A DNA stretch of 64,000 nt from Rhizophagus irregularis (lineage: Eukaryota; Glomeromycota; Glomeromycetes; Glomerales; Glomeraceae), in assembly GCF_026210795.1 (NCBI RefSeq), contig NC_089431.1:2418001-2482000 (forward strand). Direction: 5' to 3'. A program made the translations under genes and the position numbers. Below are positions 24,279 to 37,734 of the stretch, in pieces; position 1 is the stretch's first letter; each line of letters starts with the position of its first letter. The notes beneath the pieces are model-generated. The model saw nothing but the letters and a program-made list of their open reading frames with translations, did no database searches and was not told the DNA's origin.

Positions 24279-27200
24279 TTAAATTGTTTCATTAAACATA
24301 TTATCTATCTCTCTAATTAACCCATCCAAAAATGCTTGATCCGTACATTTAAGTTCAACCTTTATATTGAATTTAGCATTATCATTGCCCGATTCATCAA
24401 TAAAAAATTTTGCTAATCCTGCAATTTGATACCCTTGTACACTTTTACCATAAACAGTTATTGCGGAAGATACTACTTCAACTACATGTGTTCCAGTTGC
24501 TATAGTTGTTAATCTTATTGATTCGTCTTGAAACATTTGTTCAAAAGTACGATCACTTGGATTTAATTGAATTAGAGTTGTAGCAGAGAAAGGGAAACTT
24601 GATGTTTGTGAGACAGTTGTTTTAAATTGTTCTGGAGTAATTTTAGGAATATTAAGCATAAATATTGATAACGGTAATTCAAGTTTGATAGGTATATTGT
24701 GATTTGTCGGTTCTTCTTCATCCGATGACTAAAGGCATAAAAGTTAGAATTTTTTTTTTTTTGGATTAGCAAATATAAAGATTTTAAATTACCTGTGTTG
24801 AGTAAGCTAAATTTCCTGTTACGCTTAAACCCACACCTACTATTCCCAAAACTCTAAACTCAATAGTCATCTCTCTTTGTTCTTCACTTTGTAATTCACC
24901 CACTTCTAATAATGCATTATCAAATTGAATGTCCGATGTGGATTCAAAAGTAAATGATAATTCGGTTAAACTTTTATTTGATACATTGCTTCGAATAGTG
25001 AAATCAGCGATAAGAGTAGGTGGTTCATTTGTAATTTCAGTTGTTGTTCCTAAATGTAATATATAAGACTAAAAAAAGGGTTAAATTAACATTGAAAAGA
25101 TTTAAGGCACAGTAAAAAACTTCCGACTTGTTAGTTGCCAAATAAATCAATAAAAAAAACCTACAATATATAAATCGTCTGTATCTAACAAAGTCTTGGC
25201 TGTCGTTCTTTTGATTCCATTCGATTCACTCATATTTTGGATGTTTTCAGATGTTTCGGATATTTCTTGTTCAGAAACCAACTTCTTCTTTGATTTCTTG
25301 AACATTAAAGAAAAACAATAAATTAAAAAAAAAATTTTTTTATTATAGGCAATTTAAAAATTCACGATAAGATAAAATACCTTCTGACTAGTTTTCTTAC
25401 TCTTTTTCTTGGGGTTTGTTTCTTCTGTATTCTTTTTCTTTGAAACCTTCTTCTTTTTATTAGGTTCCTCCTCCTTAGTTTTTGATACAGACTTTGATGA
25501 TGTCTTTGTTGTAGTTTTTGAAGAACCAGATTTTGACTTGGGTTTTTCACTCTGAAAAAATTAACTTATAACTCAATCTATATATTTTTTTTCAAGTAGA
25601 TATTTTATTTCTTACCTTGTTTTTATTAAAACGAGCTTCTTCCGCCATTTTAGCTCTTCTTTCTTCTAATAATTTTCTCGATCTCTCCTCCTCTCTTCTC
25701 CTTACTTCTTCGGGACTTAAATAAATCGCCATTTGTGGGAAATGTTCATCCTCTCTTAAGGGAGTCGATAAATCAACACTAGATACACCAGAATAATCAA
25801 GATCTAGAATACCCTTATTTTTTTCCGACATATTCCAAGTTGATTGACGAATATTATTACTCTTAGAATCTTTTTCATCATCAGATAAAGTAGCATTCTC
25901 TGGCATTTCACCAACGTCAGTATAAATAACCGGAGGTATTGATGGTGGTGAAGGCGATCGTCGATTCTCTTTTTTGCTTCCTTTTGACTTTCTCGATTTT
26001 CCAGAATATCTTTTTGCTAAAAAAAATAGAACCAAAAATTTAATACAATAAGTTGATATACAAACTAAAAAGAAAAAGAAAAATATGTAACGAATGTCTA
26101 ACATTTGAAATCGAAATCATCCATAGTTAAACGAACCACCGGTATTGAATCTACATCAATTTCTTCGGTTTTACGTGAAGATAATCCATCAGATCTTCCA
26201 TCAGATCTTGATCTTTTTAATGGACTTTTATCATCAACATTAATATAATATGGATCATTCTTGATACGTTCTCTTCGTTCGTTGCGACGCTACAATTTAT
26301 AATGAGGTATGATGTATAAAATAATATTTAATATCAAAAAGAATTGTATTAATCGTGTTACATACTTTTTCACGAATTTCTTCATTATCTTCACTTTCAT
26401 ATCCATTTTTCCTTCCATTTTTTCTTCTTCTTCTTCTACCGACAGTGGCACCATTGCCATCTGAAAATATTAAATCTCCACTTCCACCAAATGTTTGACC
26501 ATAACCATATCCATAACTTTCCTCCTCTTCTTCACTCTCATTATTTTCTGATTCAGGTAATGGTTCATTAATCCAAGCGTCTAAATCAAGTCCCTCCGGT
26601 ACAGGAACTTTCTTTTGCGCTTTAGGAGCGACAGGATTAAGCTCAAAAGAGAAGAAAAGAGGTGAAATCTCAGTAATTATTGCAGGGGCTTTCTGGGAAG
26701 AATAACCATTTTCTTTTAAATCATTCTCTTCATTAATCAAATTTTGATGGATAATAGAAAATATTTCGCGTGTATTATATGCCTAATAAATAATGATAGC
26801 ATGAACTAATATTTTAGGTATCAATGAGATTTAAAGAAATAAATTTATCTTATTACACATAATTAATATTGAAAATTAATATACCCTTTCTTGCACCTCC
26901 AAATCTGTACAAGAACTAAACATTCCAATTTTATCCTTCAATTTAGCAGTTATCTGTATTAATTCTTGTTTAGCATCATCATCCCAATTGTAAACAAGAC
27001 TATTTGCCCAATATGCATAGATTTTCAAGACCGCGTGAACATACACAGCTTGAACATTATGCGAAAGCTTGGTAACGCCAGGTTGAACAAGAAATTCTAT
27101 TGTCTCGATCGGCTTTTCCAAATAACTATAAATAAATAAATCGTTAAATAAAAAGTGTTGCAATTATTTATAATATAAGTTATATAATAAACCTGCAATA

Positions 27201-29301
27201 TTCTCCAGAGATCCATGCCGCGGCGTAAAGTACTTCGGCATTTGAATCCGGTAGCTTACAATTTTCTAAAAGATTTGCATCCGAAATCAATCGTTGCTAA
27301 AGAATAAATAAATTATTAATATAATTAAATTTTTTAATTAAATAAATATAAATCCTACTAAAACTACCTACCATAGTCTTAACACAATATTGTCGTACAC
27401 TTTTAACACGAACACCAACATCCATTATTTGTTGAGTTAATATTTCACCAACCTTTACTCCACTTACGTAAGTCAAATCAACCAAGACAGCAATGTACCA
27501 TTCAAAATTCGTGATATTACTATAAGAATTTTGTGAGCATATGTATATTACACGATTTATAATATCAGACCGGTAAGCGGGTTCAAGTAGTGTTGATGGA
27601 GGTGGATAACTTGTTGTGGGATCAGAATTACTTGATGGTAAAAGGTGAGACATTAGACGTTTGACAATGTCCGTACAATTTTTTTTGTTAACCTTTTTAA
27701 TATAGAAATAATAAGTAAGTAAACATTATATAAACATAAATGATTTTCCAAATTATTTCTTACCATGCCAACAACTAAATCTAAAGCGCGTAATCTAATA
27801 CTAATATCAGGATCATCAATACATTTTAAAATGATATCTTTATGTTCTGAAACTAATTTTGGATGAGTTGGCAGAATTTTAGCTAATGCCAAAAGTCCAA
27901 CATATTTCACTTGACAGAACAAAGTAAAACAAAATTTAGAATTTAATAATTCTATCACACAAAATAATAACACATATTGTTATATATATACATACGGTTT
28001 TGATCTGTATCCTCCAGAAATATTCTCAACTTATTTACACACATAGCAGCCAATGAATCGGAATTTCCACCCAAATTCAGCATTCCACCCGTTATGACTG
28101 TATGTATACATTCGTATAACAGTGACATGGCATGTGTTGTCTGGATATGTTGTGTAATTGGTGGTAATAATTTTTTTGCGAGTCTAGGTTCAAGTGGGGT
28201 TAATGCTCCAAACTGAAAAAAATTTTGTATTTATTTATATTGTTGAATAATTGTTGAATACATAAATTAAAATGTTATTTAAAATCTTCGATATATTACC
28301 AATTTAATAATCTTAATAAGCATCCAATTATTTGTCGATGTATTTAATATACTGAACAATTGTGGAGCAAGTGATAAATAATTTTTTGGATTCTTCCTTG
28401 CCAATTCACATATTACATTTACAACAGCACATGCAACCGCTTTGAAGTATAATAAATAAAAAAAATAATAATTATTAATAATTTTAAAATCATACAAAAT
28501 ATCAAATTCAACATACATGGATCAGGATCATCTAGTTTCTCTTTTAATCTTGGAAAACTTAATCTCAGAGCTTCGGGAAATTTAAGGAAAAGTTTATATA
28601 AAACGAGAACAACTTTCTTCCTCACATAAGGACGAGAATGGTTAAGCATTGAAACCAAATCTTGACATAAATCACGAGCAAGGTCTGGTGTTACTATATG
28701 AGCTAAGCCATTAAGTGCAACTCCTACTTCAAGATGATTTCCTGAAGCAAGATCCTATTAAATTAAACACATTATTTACTAAGCTTATTTTCGATCATTA
28801 AAAAACAATAAATTTTTTACCTTTTTCAAAAGATTTGTTGTTAACATTAACACATCAGTATCCTGTCGAAATGATTGTGTAGCAGCTAAGTATCCTATTC
28901 GTTTCTGAAGGAATTTTGCCGAGGACATAACTTCAACAACATGAAATGACGCCCAAGACATATCATATCCGAGCATTTGAAGCTACAGGCAGAAATCAAG
29001 AAATAACTTAGTATGTTTAATAAGCTATGAGCAAAGAATTCTTGATTTAAAAAACTTTTTTCTTTTAAATCAAAAACATGCTCACGAAAAAAAACTTTAA
29101 TTCACGAGTTTAACGAACTCACTATGACAACTTGACCGAACGTACATAAGTTAACTTCGAAATAGCTACTGCTTTTACGTCAGGGTCATTACTTTTAACC
29201 TCTTGACGAATTTCTTGTAGGCAAGCAGCAATATATTTTTGCTCATTTTTCTTATTAGTGCGAATACCGCGAATTAAGTCTGTTAATGTCTTTTCAAACA
29301 T
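24279..29301 (-). CDS. APL5: AP-3 complex subunit delta
   Basis: Sixteen exons: 29301-29146, 28982-28821, 28754-28517, 28439-28300, 28212-27996, 27909-27764, 27692-27372, 27296-27193, 27125-26885, 26782-26366, 26289-26103, 26016-25616, 25551-25381, 25296-25165, 25068-24793, 24728-24279. They sum to 3759 nt, 1252 residues. The adaptin trunk (1-~600) shows LTYLQMLGYDMSWASFHVVE, CELARKNPKNYLSLAPQLFS, FGALTPLEPRL and DDPDISIRLRALDLVVGMV. The delta hallmark ELNPVAPKAQKKVPVPEGLD with DAWINEPL lies near residues 620-650. A long acidic/basic Lys-rich hinge follows, then an ear domain (~940-1252). AP-3 forms clathrin-independent coats that sort cargo from Golgi/endosomes to the vacuole. I start at the ATG of MFEKTLTDL; an upstream in-frame ATG at 29331 would add ten residues. 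The hinge is the least conserved part, so exons 11-14 are slightly less certain. Confidence 0.95.
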
Positions 29302-29589
29302 TTCAAGGTTAAAAAAAGGATAACTAATCAATTACACCATCTAATAACTTTTTTCCATTTTGCCAATCAGGACTTAAATCTTGGATCATTTATTTGTCAC
29401 ATTCCTGTATTGTGATAATTAATGCAGTTCGCGGTTAATCATTAACATCAGGGATGAATGGTGTAACATTCAAACGGGCATGATCCTGCATAAAAGTTTT
29501 TTCGCAGATCTTTCCTCCTCGATATCTTTTTAATTATAAAATTATAATCCTTTGGTTGATAAATTAAAGCCTTCACGTAAATTTAAATT
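29302..29589. promoter_or_regulatory. Divergent intergenic region between APL5 and EMC5
   Basis: Only 288 bp separate the start codons of two divergently transcribed genes, so both promoters must lie here or overlap the first exons. No TATA box is evident. The call is from geometry; no specific factor site was identified. Confidence 0.5.
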
Positions 29590-30161
29590 ATGTCAACAGT
29601 CTTAATAGGAAAAATACTGGGATGGATAGGCTTTATTACACTTATTCATTCCACATATTCTACTTATGAACGTATGTTTTTTAAAAACGAGATCTTTTAT
29701 TAAAACAAACTGGAGAAATCATTAAATTAATCTATGTTTTTTTTAGATCTGTCGTATCTAAAAGCTGTTGAAAAGGCAAATGATATGCCAATTGAGGTAT
29801 TTTTGCATAGTGTTTTATAATAAGCATTTATTTAAATCTCGATTAAAAATTAATTTTTATTTATCAAATAGATTACAGTCGAATGTCTTTTTTCTGTAAT
29901 AATCTTTGCAATTAGTGTAATATTAGTAGCGGGTCCTTTAAAACCAATATTAATGAAAAGCGAAATGGTGAAAAAGTAATTAGACTTTGATTTATAACTT
30001 TTTTATATATTTTTATTATATTGATTATTAACTAATTTTTTTAAAAAAATACTATTTTATTTTCTCTCAAAAGGTCCATTGACAAAGTTGATACGCGCCC
30101 TTCCTTCAATACTTTTAATCATCGAGGTAGGATAATTAAATCATCATTGGATATAAAATAA
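29590..30161 (+). CDS. EMC5: ER membrane protein complex subunit 5 (MMGT1-like)
   Basis: Four exons (29590-29671, 29747-29796, 29872-29975, 30074-30161) sum to 324 nt, 107 residues. An N-terminal hydrophobic helix (ILGWIGFITLIHSTYSTYE) is followed by the conserved HLSYLKAVEKANDMPIEI, a second transmembrane helix (SVIIFAISVILVAGPLKPIL) and the C-terminal RPSFNTFNHRGR motif typical of EMC5/MMGT1. EMC5 is a core membrane subunit of the ER insertase for tail-anchored and multipass proteins; animal members were also described as magnesium transporters. A GT within the last exon (30126) would offer a donor, but reading through gives the conserved NHRGR and an early stop, so no further intron is needed. 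Convergent with the next gene (179 bp between stops). Confidence 0.92.
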
Positions 30162-30340
30162 TATTTACTATAATCTTTTCTCTTAATAAAATTTTTGAAG
30201 ATAAATTTTTATGTATGAACATTAATAATTAGCGATAATTGTTTTTGTTACAAGAGATAGGATTGAGTTATTTAAATAATTAAAAAAACTAAAAAGAAAA
30301 AAAGAAAAAGAAAGTAATCAAACCTAATAAATAAAAAATA

Positions 30341-31354
30341 CTATTCATCTGAACTACTACTTCCATGTTTAAGAAATTCTGATAACCGCACAGGAGTATC
30401 TCCTCTATGCTCTTCATGAATCTTATGTTTATTCTTGTGTTTCTTTTAATAAAATAAACAAGATTAATATTATTAAAAATTTTAAAATTTAAGAAAAAAA
30501 ACCAACCTTATGAGAATGCCGATGATGATGATGATGGTGGCGATGATGATGCTTCTTATCTTCATCGGCCATTTTATCTTCAGAATCTGCTGCAGATTCA
30601 TAAGCACCTGATTCTATGCTACTACTCTTACGTTTTAAGCGTTTATCATGTTTTTTCCGATCATGGTGTTTATGCTAATTATTAAATAAAACCCATGCGA
30701 GAAAAGCTTCGTTAGAATTATGAACTAAGAAATGGCCTACAAATTTTCTTACGAGAATGAAAAAACTTTTTTTTGATAACAACCTTCTCTGCACGCTCGC
30801 CTCTAACTTTTTCATCTGTTCGATGTTGATTACGCTTCTCATAATTTTCATCATCTTCATCGCTTCTATAATATTCATCTTCACTAAAATTTCTTCTTTC
30901 GACGGGACTTCTAGTAGGACTTTCTTCACTTTTACTTCGTCTTCTTTTATGATCACGATCACGATTACGATCACGAGAGGAAGAACGATGACGATAATGA
31001 TTATGTTTTTTTCTTTTCTTTTTATTTAAAGAACTACCTAATCCTTTTAGTTTGGCTTCTCTTTCTTCATCCAATTTTTTTCGATATTTAGCTAGGTCAT
31101 ATTCCGAAAATTGTGGACCATCAACTTCTGATTTTAATTTACGAAATTCGTCCCTCGAAGAAAAGAAAAATTAAAATAGCAAACCAACAATATAAGGCAA
31201 GATTGGGTTGCAATAAGGGACACAGAATGAGTAACTTAATGAAAAATTGTTTTATTGGAAAAAAGAGAAACATGGATTGTTACCATGTCATTCCTCCTTT
31301 TTTGCGAGCATCAATGTATTCGCGTATTGTTCCACCTCGTTCATTGTTTGCCAT
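30341..31354 (-). CDS. Basic His/Lys/Ser-rich, SR-like nuclear protein (FAM133-like layout)
   Basis: Four exons, 31354-31284, 31153-30784, 30674-30507 and 30442-30341, sum to 711 nt, 236 residues. The N-terminus (MANNERGGTIREYIDARKKG, then MTWDEFRKLK) precedes a charged segment (SEYDLAKYRKKLDEEREAKL), a low-complexity region of Arg/Ser/Lys and a His tract (HHHRHHHHHHRH), and ends in DTPVRLSEFLKHGSSSSDE. A TIxxYI start followed by W(D/E)E and a basic tail resembles the layout of FAM133 proteins; this is an architectural likeness, not a firm assignment. Nuclear localisation, possibly in RNA processing, is inferred from composition. Introns 2 and 3 need GTTG donors (AAG|GTTGTT, AAG|GTTGGT). A stronger GTAAGA donor at 30753-30748 would create an immediate stop, so I rejected it. 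Confidence 0.75.
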
Positions 31355-32543
31355 ATTCCATATGGTTATAAAAAAAAAATCACAATAGACGATGGGAGAA
31401 AAACCGTTGATTTTCCAAACACATGATCATGGAATATCAAAGAATATCTGATTTGCGAAATGTTTTGCGGGCCGTGCAATTGTGCATGATGTTACTTTGT
31501 TAATGCGATTTTATTGGTCAGTTAAATTAAAATAATTTAAAAGGTACAGCATTTTAATTATGAAAAATGTAATTTTATATAATGTAACAAAACAACAATG
31601 GAAATAAAAGTTTTTTTATAATACAAAAAATAAATAAAGCAATGATTATTAAAGAAAAAGAGAGGAATACTACTGTTTCTGAATTTATATAGGATCACAT
31701 TTACGATCATAATTTAGAGGATAAGGGAATATATGCATGAAATTAACTATCGTAGTTGAACAAGATCTAATACCTCTTGCTCTTAAAGAGATAAGAGGAA
31801 AGAGAATAACTAAATAACTGAATAATGAAAGATGAATAGAATCATGTTAAAAACTTACAACAATATAATGTGAAGGGGTATACCGTAAGAAGAAAAAGCA
31901 TAATACTATAAAACCCATAAGAAATAACAAACCAATTAATACAAAAAAATAAAAAATATGAATAAATAAGTAAAATGTCAATATATATATAAAATTAGGA
32001 GCAAGAGGAAAAGTTAGCATAATAATTAAACTACATAATATAATGATGCATGATTATAAAGGATTTGGATCAAACACGGTAATAATGTTATGAAATGGTC
32101 CTTTTTTTATCGCAATTTTCTAAAAACCAATTCTATTATTTTTTTTTTCAAATAAAAAGAAAATTTGCATCAAAAAGATCTATTAAATAATAACATATAA
32201 TAATTCAAATATAAATATATATTATTTTTCCTTTATATTTTATACAATGTAATATTAAAAGAGAGGTACATTGCCTTTCCGGAAGGAACGTAACTCACAT
32301 GTAAAAGTAAAAAATTTTTTTTTGAAGGGGGACTGGAGGAGTTACGACCTTTTTGAAAGGATGCACCCTCCCTTTATGACCAATTCCCTGATGTCATTAC
32401 TAGTAAAGAAGATACAATAATATTGAGCTTATGCAAGAGAGAATGTGTAATACAATATAAAATGTTGTTGGTGAAGAAAAAATTAAAAAAAATATTATTA
32501 ATAAACCCATTGAACTAATATATTACCAAACGGGACTTTTTTT
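31355..32543. other. Intergenic, no gene seen
   Basis: Lies between two minus-strand genes and so holds the 3' flank of the G-gamma gene and the upstream region of the SR-like gene. Mostly AT-rich. A GC-richer patch at 32260-32400 has no long frame on either strand. Confidence 0.5.
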
Positions 32544-32892
32544 TTACATAATTATACAAGTACAGCCACCGCAACCACCACCGGATGGTGCGTAAGGATC
32601 ATCTCGTTTATCAACTGGTCCCCAAACAGATGGTACTAGGAAGTCCCTAGTATTCTTACAATATCGGATTAAACTACGTTCCAGTGGGCGATAAATTAAA
32701 ACGATTAGTTACGAAATAATTGATATATGTTCCATCCCCGCTAATACTATCTCGAAGCAATTCAATTATACCTCCACCCAGATAATTATCCTACCTAGTA
32801 CTAGCTTCACTAACTCGTACTCGGGGACGATCTAGATCCTCACGAAGTCTTTGATTAAGTTCCACCAGCCGGCGATATTTCGTTTCTTGCAT
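32544..32892 (-). CDS. Heterotrimeric G protein gamma subunit
   Basis: Two coding exons, 32892-32795 and 32673-32544, give 228 nt, 75 residues. Key features in order are an N-terminal helix ([20 protein letters not shown]), [27 protein letters not shown], a Gly/Cys linker and a C-terminal CIIM CaaX box. A second Cys two residues upstream (C70, C72) would allow palmitoylation beside farnesylation. This is the fungal G-gamma pattern (Ste18-like). The protein should bind a G-beta WD40 propeller at the plasma membrane and relay pheromone or nutrient signals. I prefer the ATG at 32892: AACAG just upstream looks like a splice acceptor, and a CCTG|GTGAGT donor at ~33374 suggests a 5'-UTR intron. An ATG at 32916 would add eight residues. 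The gene is short and split, so easily missed. Confidence 0.9.
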
Positions 32893-32916
32893 TCCAATCT
32901 GTTTATGTCTATGCAT

Positions 32917-34320
32917 TATATGTATTTATTTATATGTAGACGGTGTATGTTATGGTATAAGGGGTAATGGTATAATTGATATTATCGAATTTAATGTCTA
33001 TAAACCATTAAAGAAAAAAAATGTATTGTTAATATGAGTGAAGTATAAAAGTCTATAATAATAAAGATTCCAAAGAATAAATTATCTCTTGATCGTAATG
33101 AAAGATGTAGAGATCTAACGGAAAACCCTGTGTAACATATACTTTGCGAAATAGAAAAGATTTAAACAAGTTTAATAAAGATAATTAAAGTAGAAATAAA
33201 ACTAACCAATCTTTTTTTTTATTTCACTTTCAAATACTTTTAATAAGATTATGGTCCAACAACAACAAAAAAATTTTAAAGTTTATGAAAAAATAAACAA
33301 TCCTTTTAATTATTCTTTTAGTTTTAAATAAGATCTAAATTGCTGTATATCTTCTTTAAAGGAGAAAAAACTCACCAGGAAGGAATGTGGTAGGCCGTGG
33401 AAAATAAAGAAAGCAAGAAAACAAAAAAAAGTACGAAAGTAGGGTTTACAATACAAACAAGATTTTGGATTGACAGCAAAAAATGACCACTAATTTCCGG
33501 TGGTTCAATCAATATGGGTTGGACCATTTTAAAAAGCTATACAATTGCAGTTATATCAGCACTCGTATTACCATGGTGTAATTCAAAATTTTGTGTTCTC
33601 CTTATTAAGAATTGTTCATCGGAGTTCAATTGTGTCACAACGAATAGGCAAGTTTATAAGTGGTTCGTTTGTTTATTATGTTACAAAGAACTACAACTAC
33701 AACCTAGTACTAATAAAGTGACAAACAAATCTATTCTTTTAAATTCCAAATGAGGAATTCCACATGTAAAAAAATCCGCGGGAATAATTCCCGGATGTGC
33801 AATTAAATATATATCTTTTTTGTTAATGAAATAATGAATTTTTGACTTAAAAAATAATGAATGAAGATAATGAAAAAATCAAGATATACAAACAAAACAA
33901 GATTTGCGAGACCCTAATTACAAATTTTTATTAGTTTAAAATTATAAAAAGCAAAACTAGAAGTATTATTAGTTTTAATATTTATAATATAAATATTTAG
34001 GTGATAGTATAATAGTGACCGACCGAGCACATAAGGTATTATGTAATTTACGCAATTTGAAAGGTCTCACTAATCAACCTTCAATAGGTTCCCAAGAGAG
34101 AAAATTTTCCGAAAGAGACGCGACTTTTGTGTTTTTTAACGATTGTCATGTGATTTTAAAAAACTAATCATCGATTAAAGATAATCAAAATAAGATTTAA
34201 TTTGACGCCAATATGCGCACAGAATGAAAATGGTACTACTTAAAACACCCTGAATTCAAAAAATTCTTAAGTTCCAACTTTTGTTCTTCCTTTTCATTTA
34301 ACGTTTTATAATAGTTCATA
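32917..34320. other. Divergent intergenic region between G-gamma and MCP1-like genes
   Basis: Contains a probable 5'-UTR intron donor of the G-gamma gene on the minus strand near 33374 (CCTG|GTGAGT). A 79-codon plus-strand ORF (33514-33753) has no recognisable domain. Otherwise AT-rich. Confidence 0.4.
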
Positions 34321-35268
34321 ATGTCACAATCTAAACCAAGTTCAAATGAGGGTGAAAGTAGTGGAAATGAATCTGCTATTCGTGTTACAATACCAAAAGT
34401 ATATAAGTATCTGACAATAGTTCAAACAGGAACTGCCGTAGTTTTTGGCACTTTTCTTGTAACTCATTTGAGTGCACCAGCCTTATCTGTTATCGGCGGT
34501 ATAGATTTAACAAATAAAACGATTGTATTTGGTAGAGTTTATTATCAAAATAAATTCCTAGAACCAATAGTAGTATTTGGAGCATTAATCGGACATGTAG
34601 CTGCTGGTATAGCAAAACGTAGTATTAAAATTTATTGGAAATATAAAAAACAAGATGCAATATTTCTTACAGGAGAAATTCATGAAAAAGTCGAAAGAAT
34701 GACTACGGACGAAACGGATGAACGAGGAGTAGTTGTAAGACAAAAAATCAAGACTAAAACTACAAGAACCATCTCTGGTTCTTATATAACAAAAGCGTTG
34801 AGTTCGTTACTTCCAAGCCATCATACAATTGGTTATATCTTAATTCCTTTTGTATTTGGTCATTCTTATGTTAACCGTATTTTACCTAAACGTCATTTTG
34901 GTGATTCTTCTTTAATTAATGCTACTTATATTACACTTTGTCTTCGAAAATGGCCACGCTCTTCATATTTTGTTTTATCTGCTTTAATTGGTCTAACTGC
35001 TTATCATGTTACTAGTGGTGCCCCAGTTGCTTACAAAATATTGAGGGGTTGTTTGTCCAAGAAAAATGGCGAAAAACTTCAACCTGATTCTGTAAAAAAG
35101 AAAGACCGTCTTTTAAGAAATGGGTTGATTATCACATCAGTTGGTATATTAACTGCTGGATTACTTGTCATTGGTGGAAAATTTGGCAAGGATCCTAGAA
35201 TTCCTTTACGTACTGAATATTTGAAAGTTTATGGTCAAATATATCCACAAAGTTGGGTAAGATATTAG
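34321..35268 (+). CDS. MCP1: MCP1-like mitochondrial outer membrane protein (DUF1691)
   Basis: Single exon, 315 residues. A polar Ser/Glu N-terminus precedes five hydrophobic segments at about 28-58, 80-98, 165-185, 212-238 and 265-285. The first contains TGTAVVFGTFLVTHLSAPAL and is followed by FGRVYYQNKFLEPIVVFGAL and IGHVAAGIAKRS, the conserved pattern of the fungal MCP1 transmembrane domain. Yeast Mcp1 is an outer-membrane protein that binds Vps13 at vacuole-mitochondria contacts and can bypass loss of ERMES; membrane lipid supply is the expected role. The start codon lies in a short upstream context with no earlier in-frame ATG. Homology is by pattern recall, so the symbol is slightly less sure than the family. 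Confidence 0.82.
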   Translation: MSQSKPSSNEGESSGNESAIRVTIPKVYKYLTIVQTGTAVVFGTFLVTHLSAPALSVIGGIDLTNKTIVFGRVYYQNKFLEPIVVFGALIGHVAAGIAKRSIKIYWKYKKQDAIFLTGEIHEKVERMTTDETDERGVVVRQKIKTKTTRTISGSYITKALSSLLPSHHTIGYILIPFVFGHSYVNRILPKRHFGDSSLINATYITLCLRKWPRSSYFVLSALIGLTAYHVTSGAPVAYKILRGCLSKKNGEKLQPDSVKKKDRLLRNGLIITSVGILTAGLLVIGGKFGKDPRIPLRTEYLKVYGQIYPQSWVRY

Positions 35269-35678
35269 ATCATATGTTCTTAAAATAATAATAATATTCT
35301 ATTTGTCATTATATATAAATAAATTATTACAGTACTATTAATTATTATATTGATGATGTAATGAATAATTCCTAAAGAATTTGTATAATAAAGTTTAATT
35401 AAATAATCCTTTCAGCTTCATAAAATAACATTAACCGAAGAAAATAATTCAAGTTAATTATTTTTCCAAAAAAAAAGAAAGAAAAAAAAATAGAAAAAAA
35501 TTTATTTTCTTTAAAAATATTAAACTGTTCTTTACACATAATATTTCTTAATTAGCAAAATAAATGATATTAAAAGTTTTTTAAAGAGGAATTAAAAGTT
35601 TTTTCGTATGTATGATATTAAGGGAAATAGTACCGTTTAGCCTAACGGCATTGATTATAGTAATAAGACAATTATGCT
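35269..35678. other. Convergent intergenic spacer MCP1/SAR1
   Basis: 410 bp between the stop codons of convergent genes. AT-rich, presumably both 3' UTRs; nothing else seen. Confidence 0.5.
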
Positions 35679-36743
<1,065 letters not shown>

Positions 36744-37734
36744 ATTTACTATAAGACTTTTCAAATCAAAAAAATTCGAAATTTATTAAGTCTCGTTCAT
36801 TAAAATAGGGAGTTTTAAAGTTCAAAAAAAAAATGTCATATGAAGTAATAGGGAGGTAACAGACACTTGTCAATTTGTAATGGGATATTCACATGTAATT
36901 TATTAAAATTTGATCTACTGACGATCAATCGAAAATTATGATAACATATCATTTAATGGCGCAAATTTCGTGGTTAAAAAACATACTTTTTTTTCGCCTA
37001 TATGATCTGACTGGAAAGGACCATATACTCCTAAAATAGATAAAACCAGATAAATAGTATATTTAATTGGCCAAACGTGTGAAAAATAACACATTACCTC
37101 TCTGTTAGTAAGAATATATTTGACAAGATTTGAAATGATTTTAGAGATATCCATTGTTTTAGAGATCGTTTCAATAAATTGAGAAAATAAATAAAGGAAA
37201 AAATTAACAGTTTATATAAAAAAATCCAAATTACTAAAATTAAAATTAGAAATTCAAAATCACTAAACAAATTAACTCACCAACTTAATCAACTCTCTGG
37301 CTAACCGTAAAGATTTAGTATCAATAAATTACAAATCAAAATAAAATTATATTTAATTATAAATTAAAAATCAATGAAAAAAAATTCACTAAATAAAGTA
37401 ACTCGTCCAAACATAATTAACTTGATCATCTCTCTGATAACTAACCTCAACTCTCAACTCTCTGCTAACCGCAAAGATCTTGTATTAATTATTAAAATTA
37501 ATAAAAATTATATTTAATGAGTGATTTTAACACTCACCGGTGGTGAAATTCACCCAAGGTAAAGTTCACCTATATTACATAATTTATTAAATTTAATAAT
37601 TTTTTATTAATAAAAATATTTATATAAAATATATAGTTTAAATGTAATAATATATTATACAATAATTCATAAGTTAGTATTATTATAAAAAATGGAATAA
37701 ATCCTACAAGTATTAAGTAGATTTTATACTGCTA
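36744..37734. other. Intergenic upstream of SAR1
   Basis: No supported gene. A minus-strand frame at 36936-37154 (72 codons, hydrophobic) contains a possible intron but gives no continuing frame after splicing. A diverged ~165-bp direct duplication is visible: CTAACCGTAAAGATTTAGTA (37301-37320) resembles CTAACCGCAAAGATCTTGTA (37466-37485). Confidence 0.45.

Noticed and set aside
30748-30753. Strong GTAAGA donor in the SR-like gene
   Set aside because: Using it puts a stop immediately after the junction; the weaker AAG|GTTGTT donor keeps the His-rich exon in frame.
33514-33753. 79-codon plus-strand ORF
   Set aside because: No domain, no splice partner, and it overlaps the probable 5' non-coding region of the G-gamma gene on the other strand.
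36936-37154. Small hydrophobic minus-strand ORF, possible gene with an intron
   Set aside because: Splicing the visible GTAATG...TTTTAG intron leads to an early stop and no family motif was recognised.
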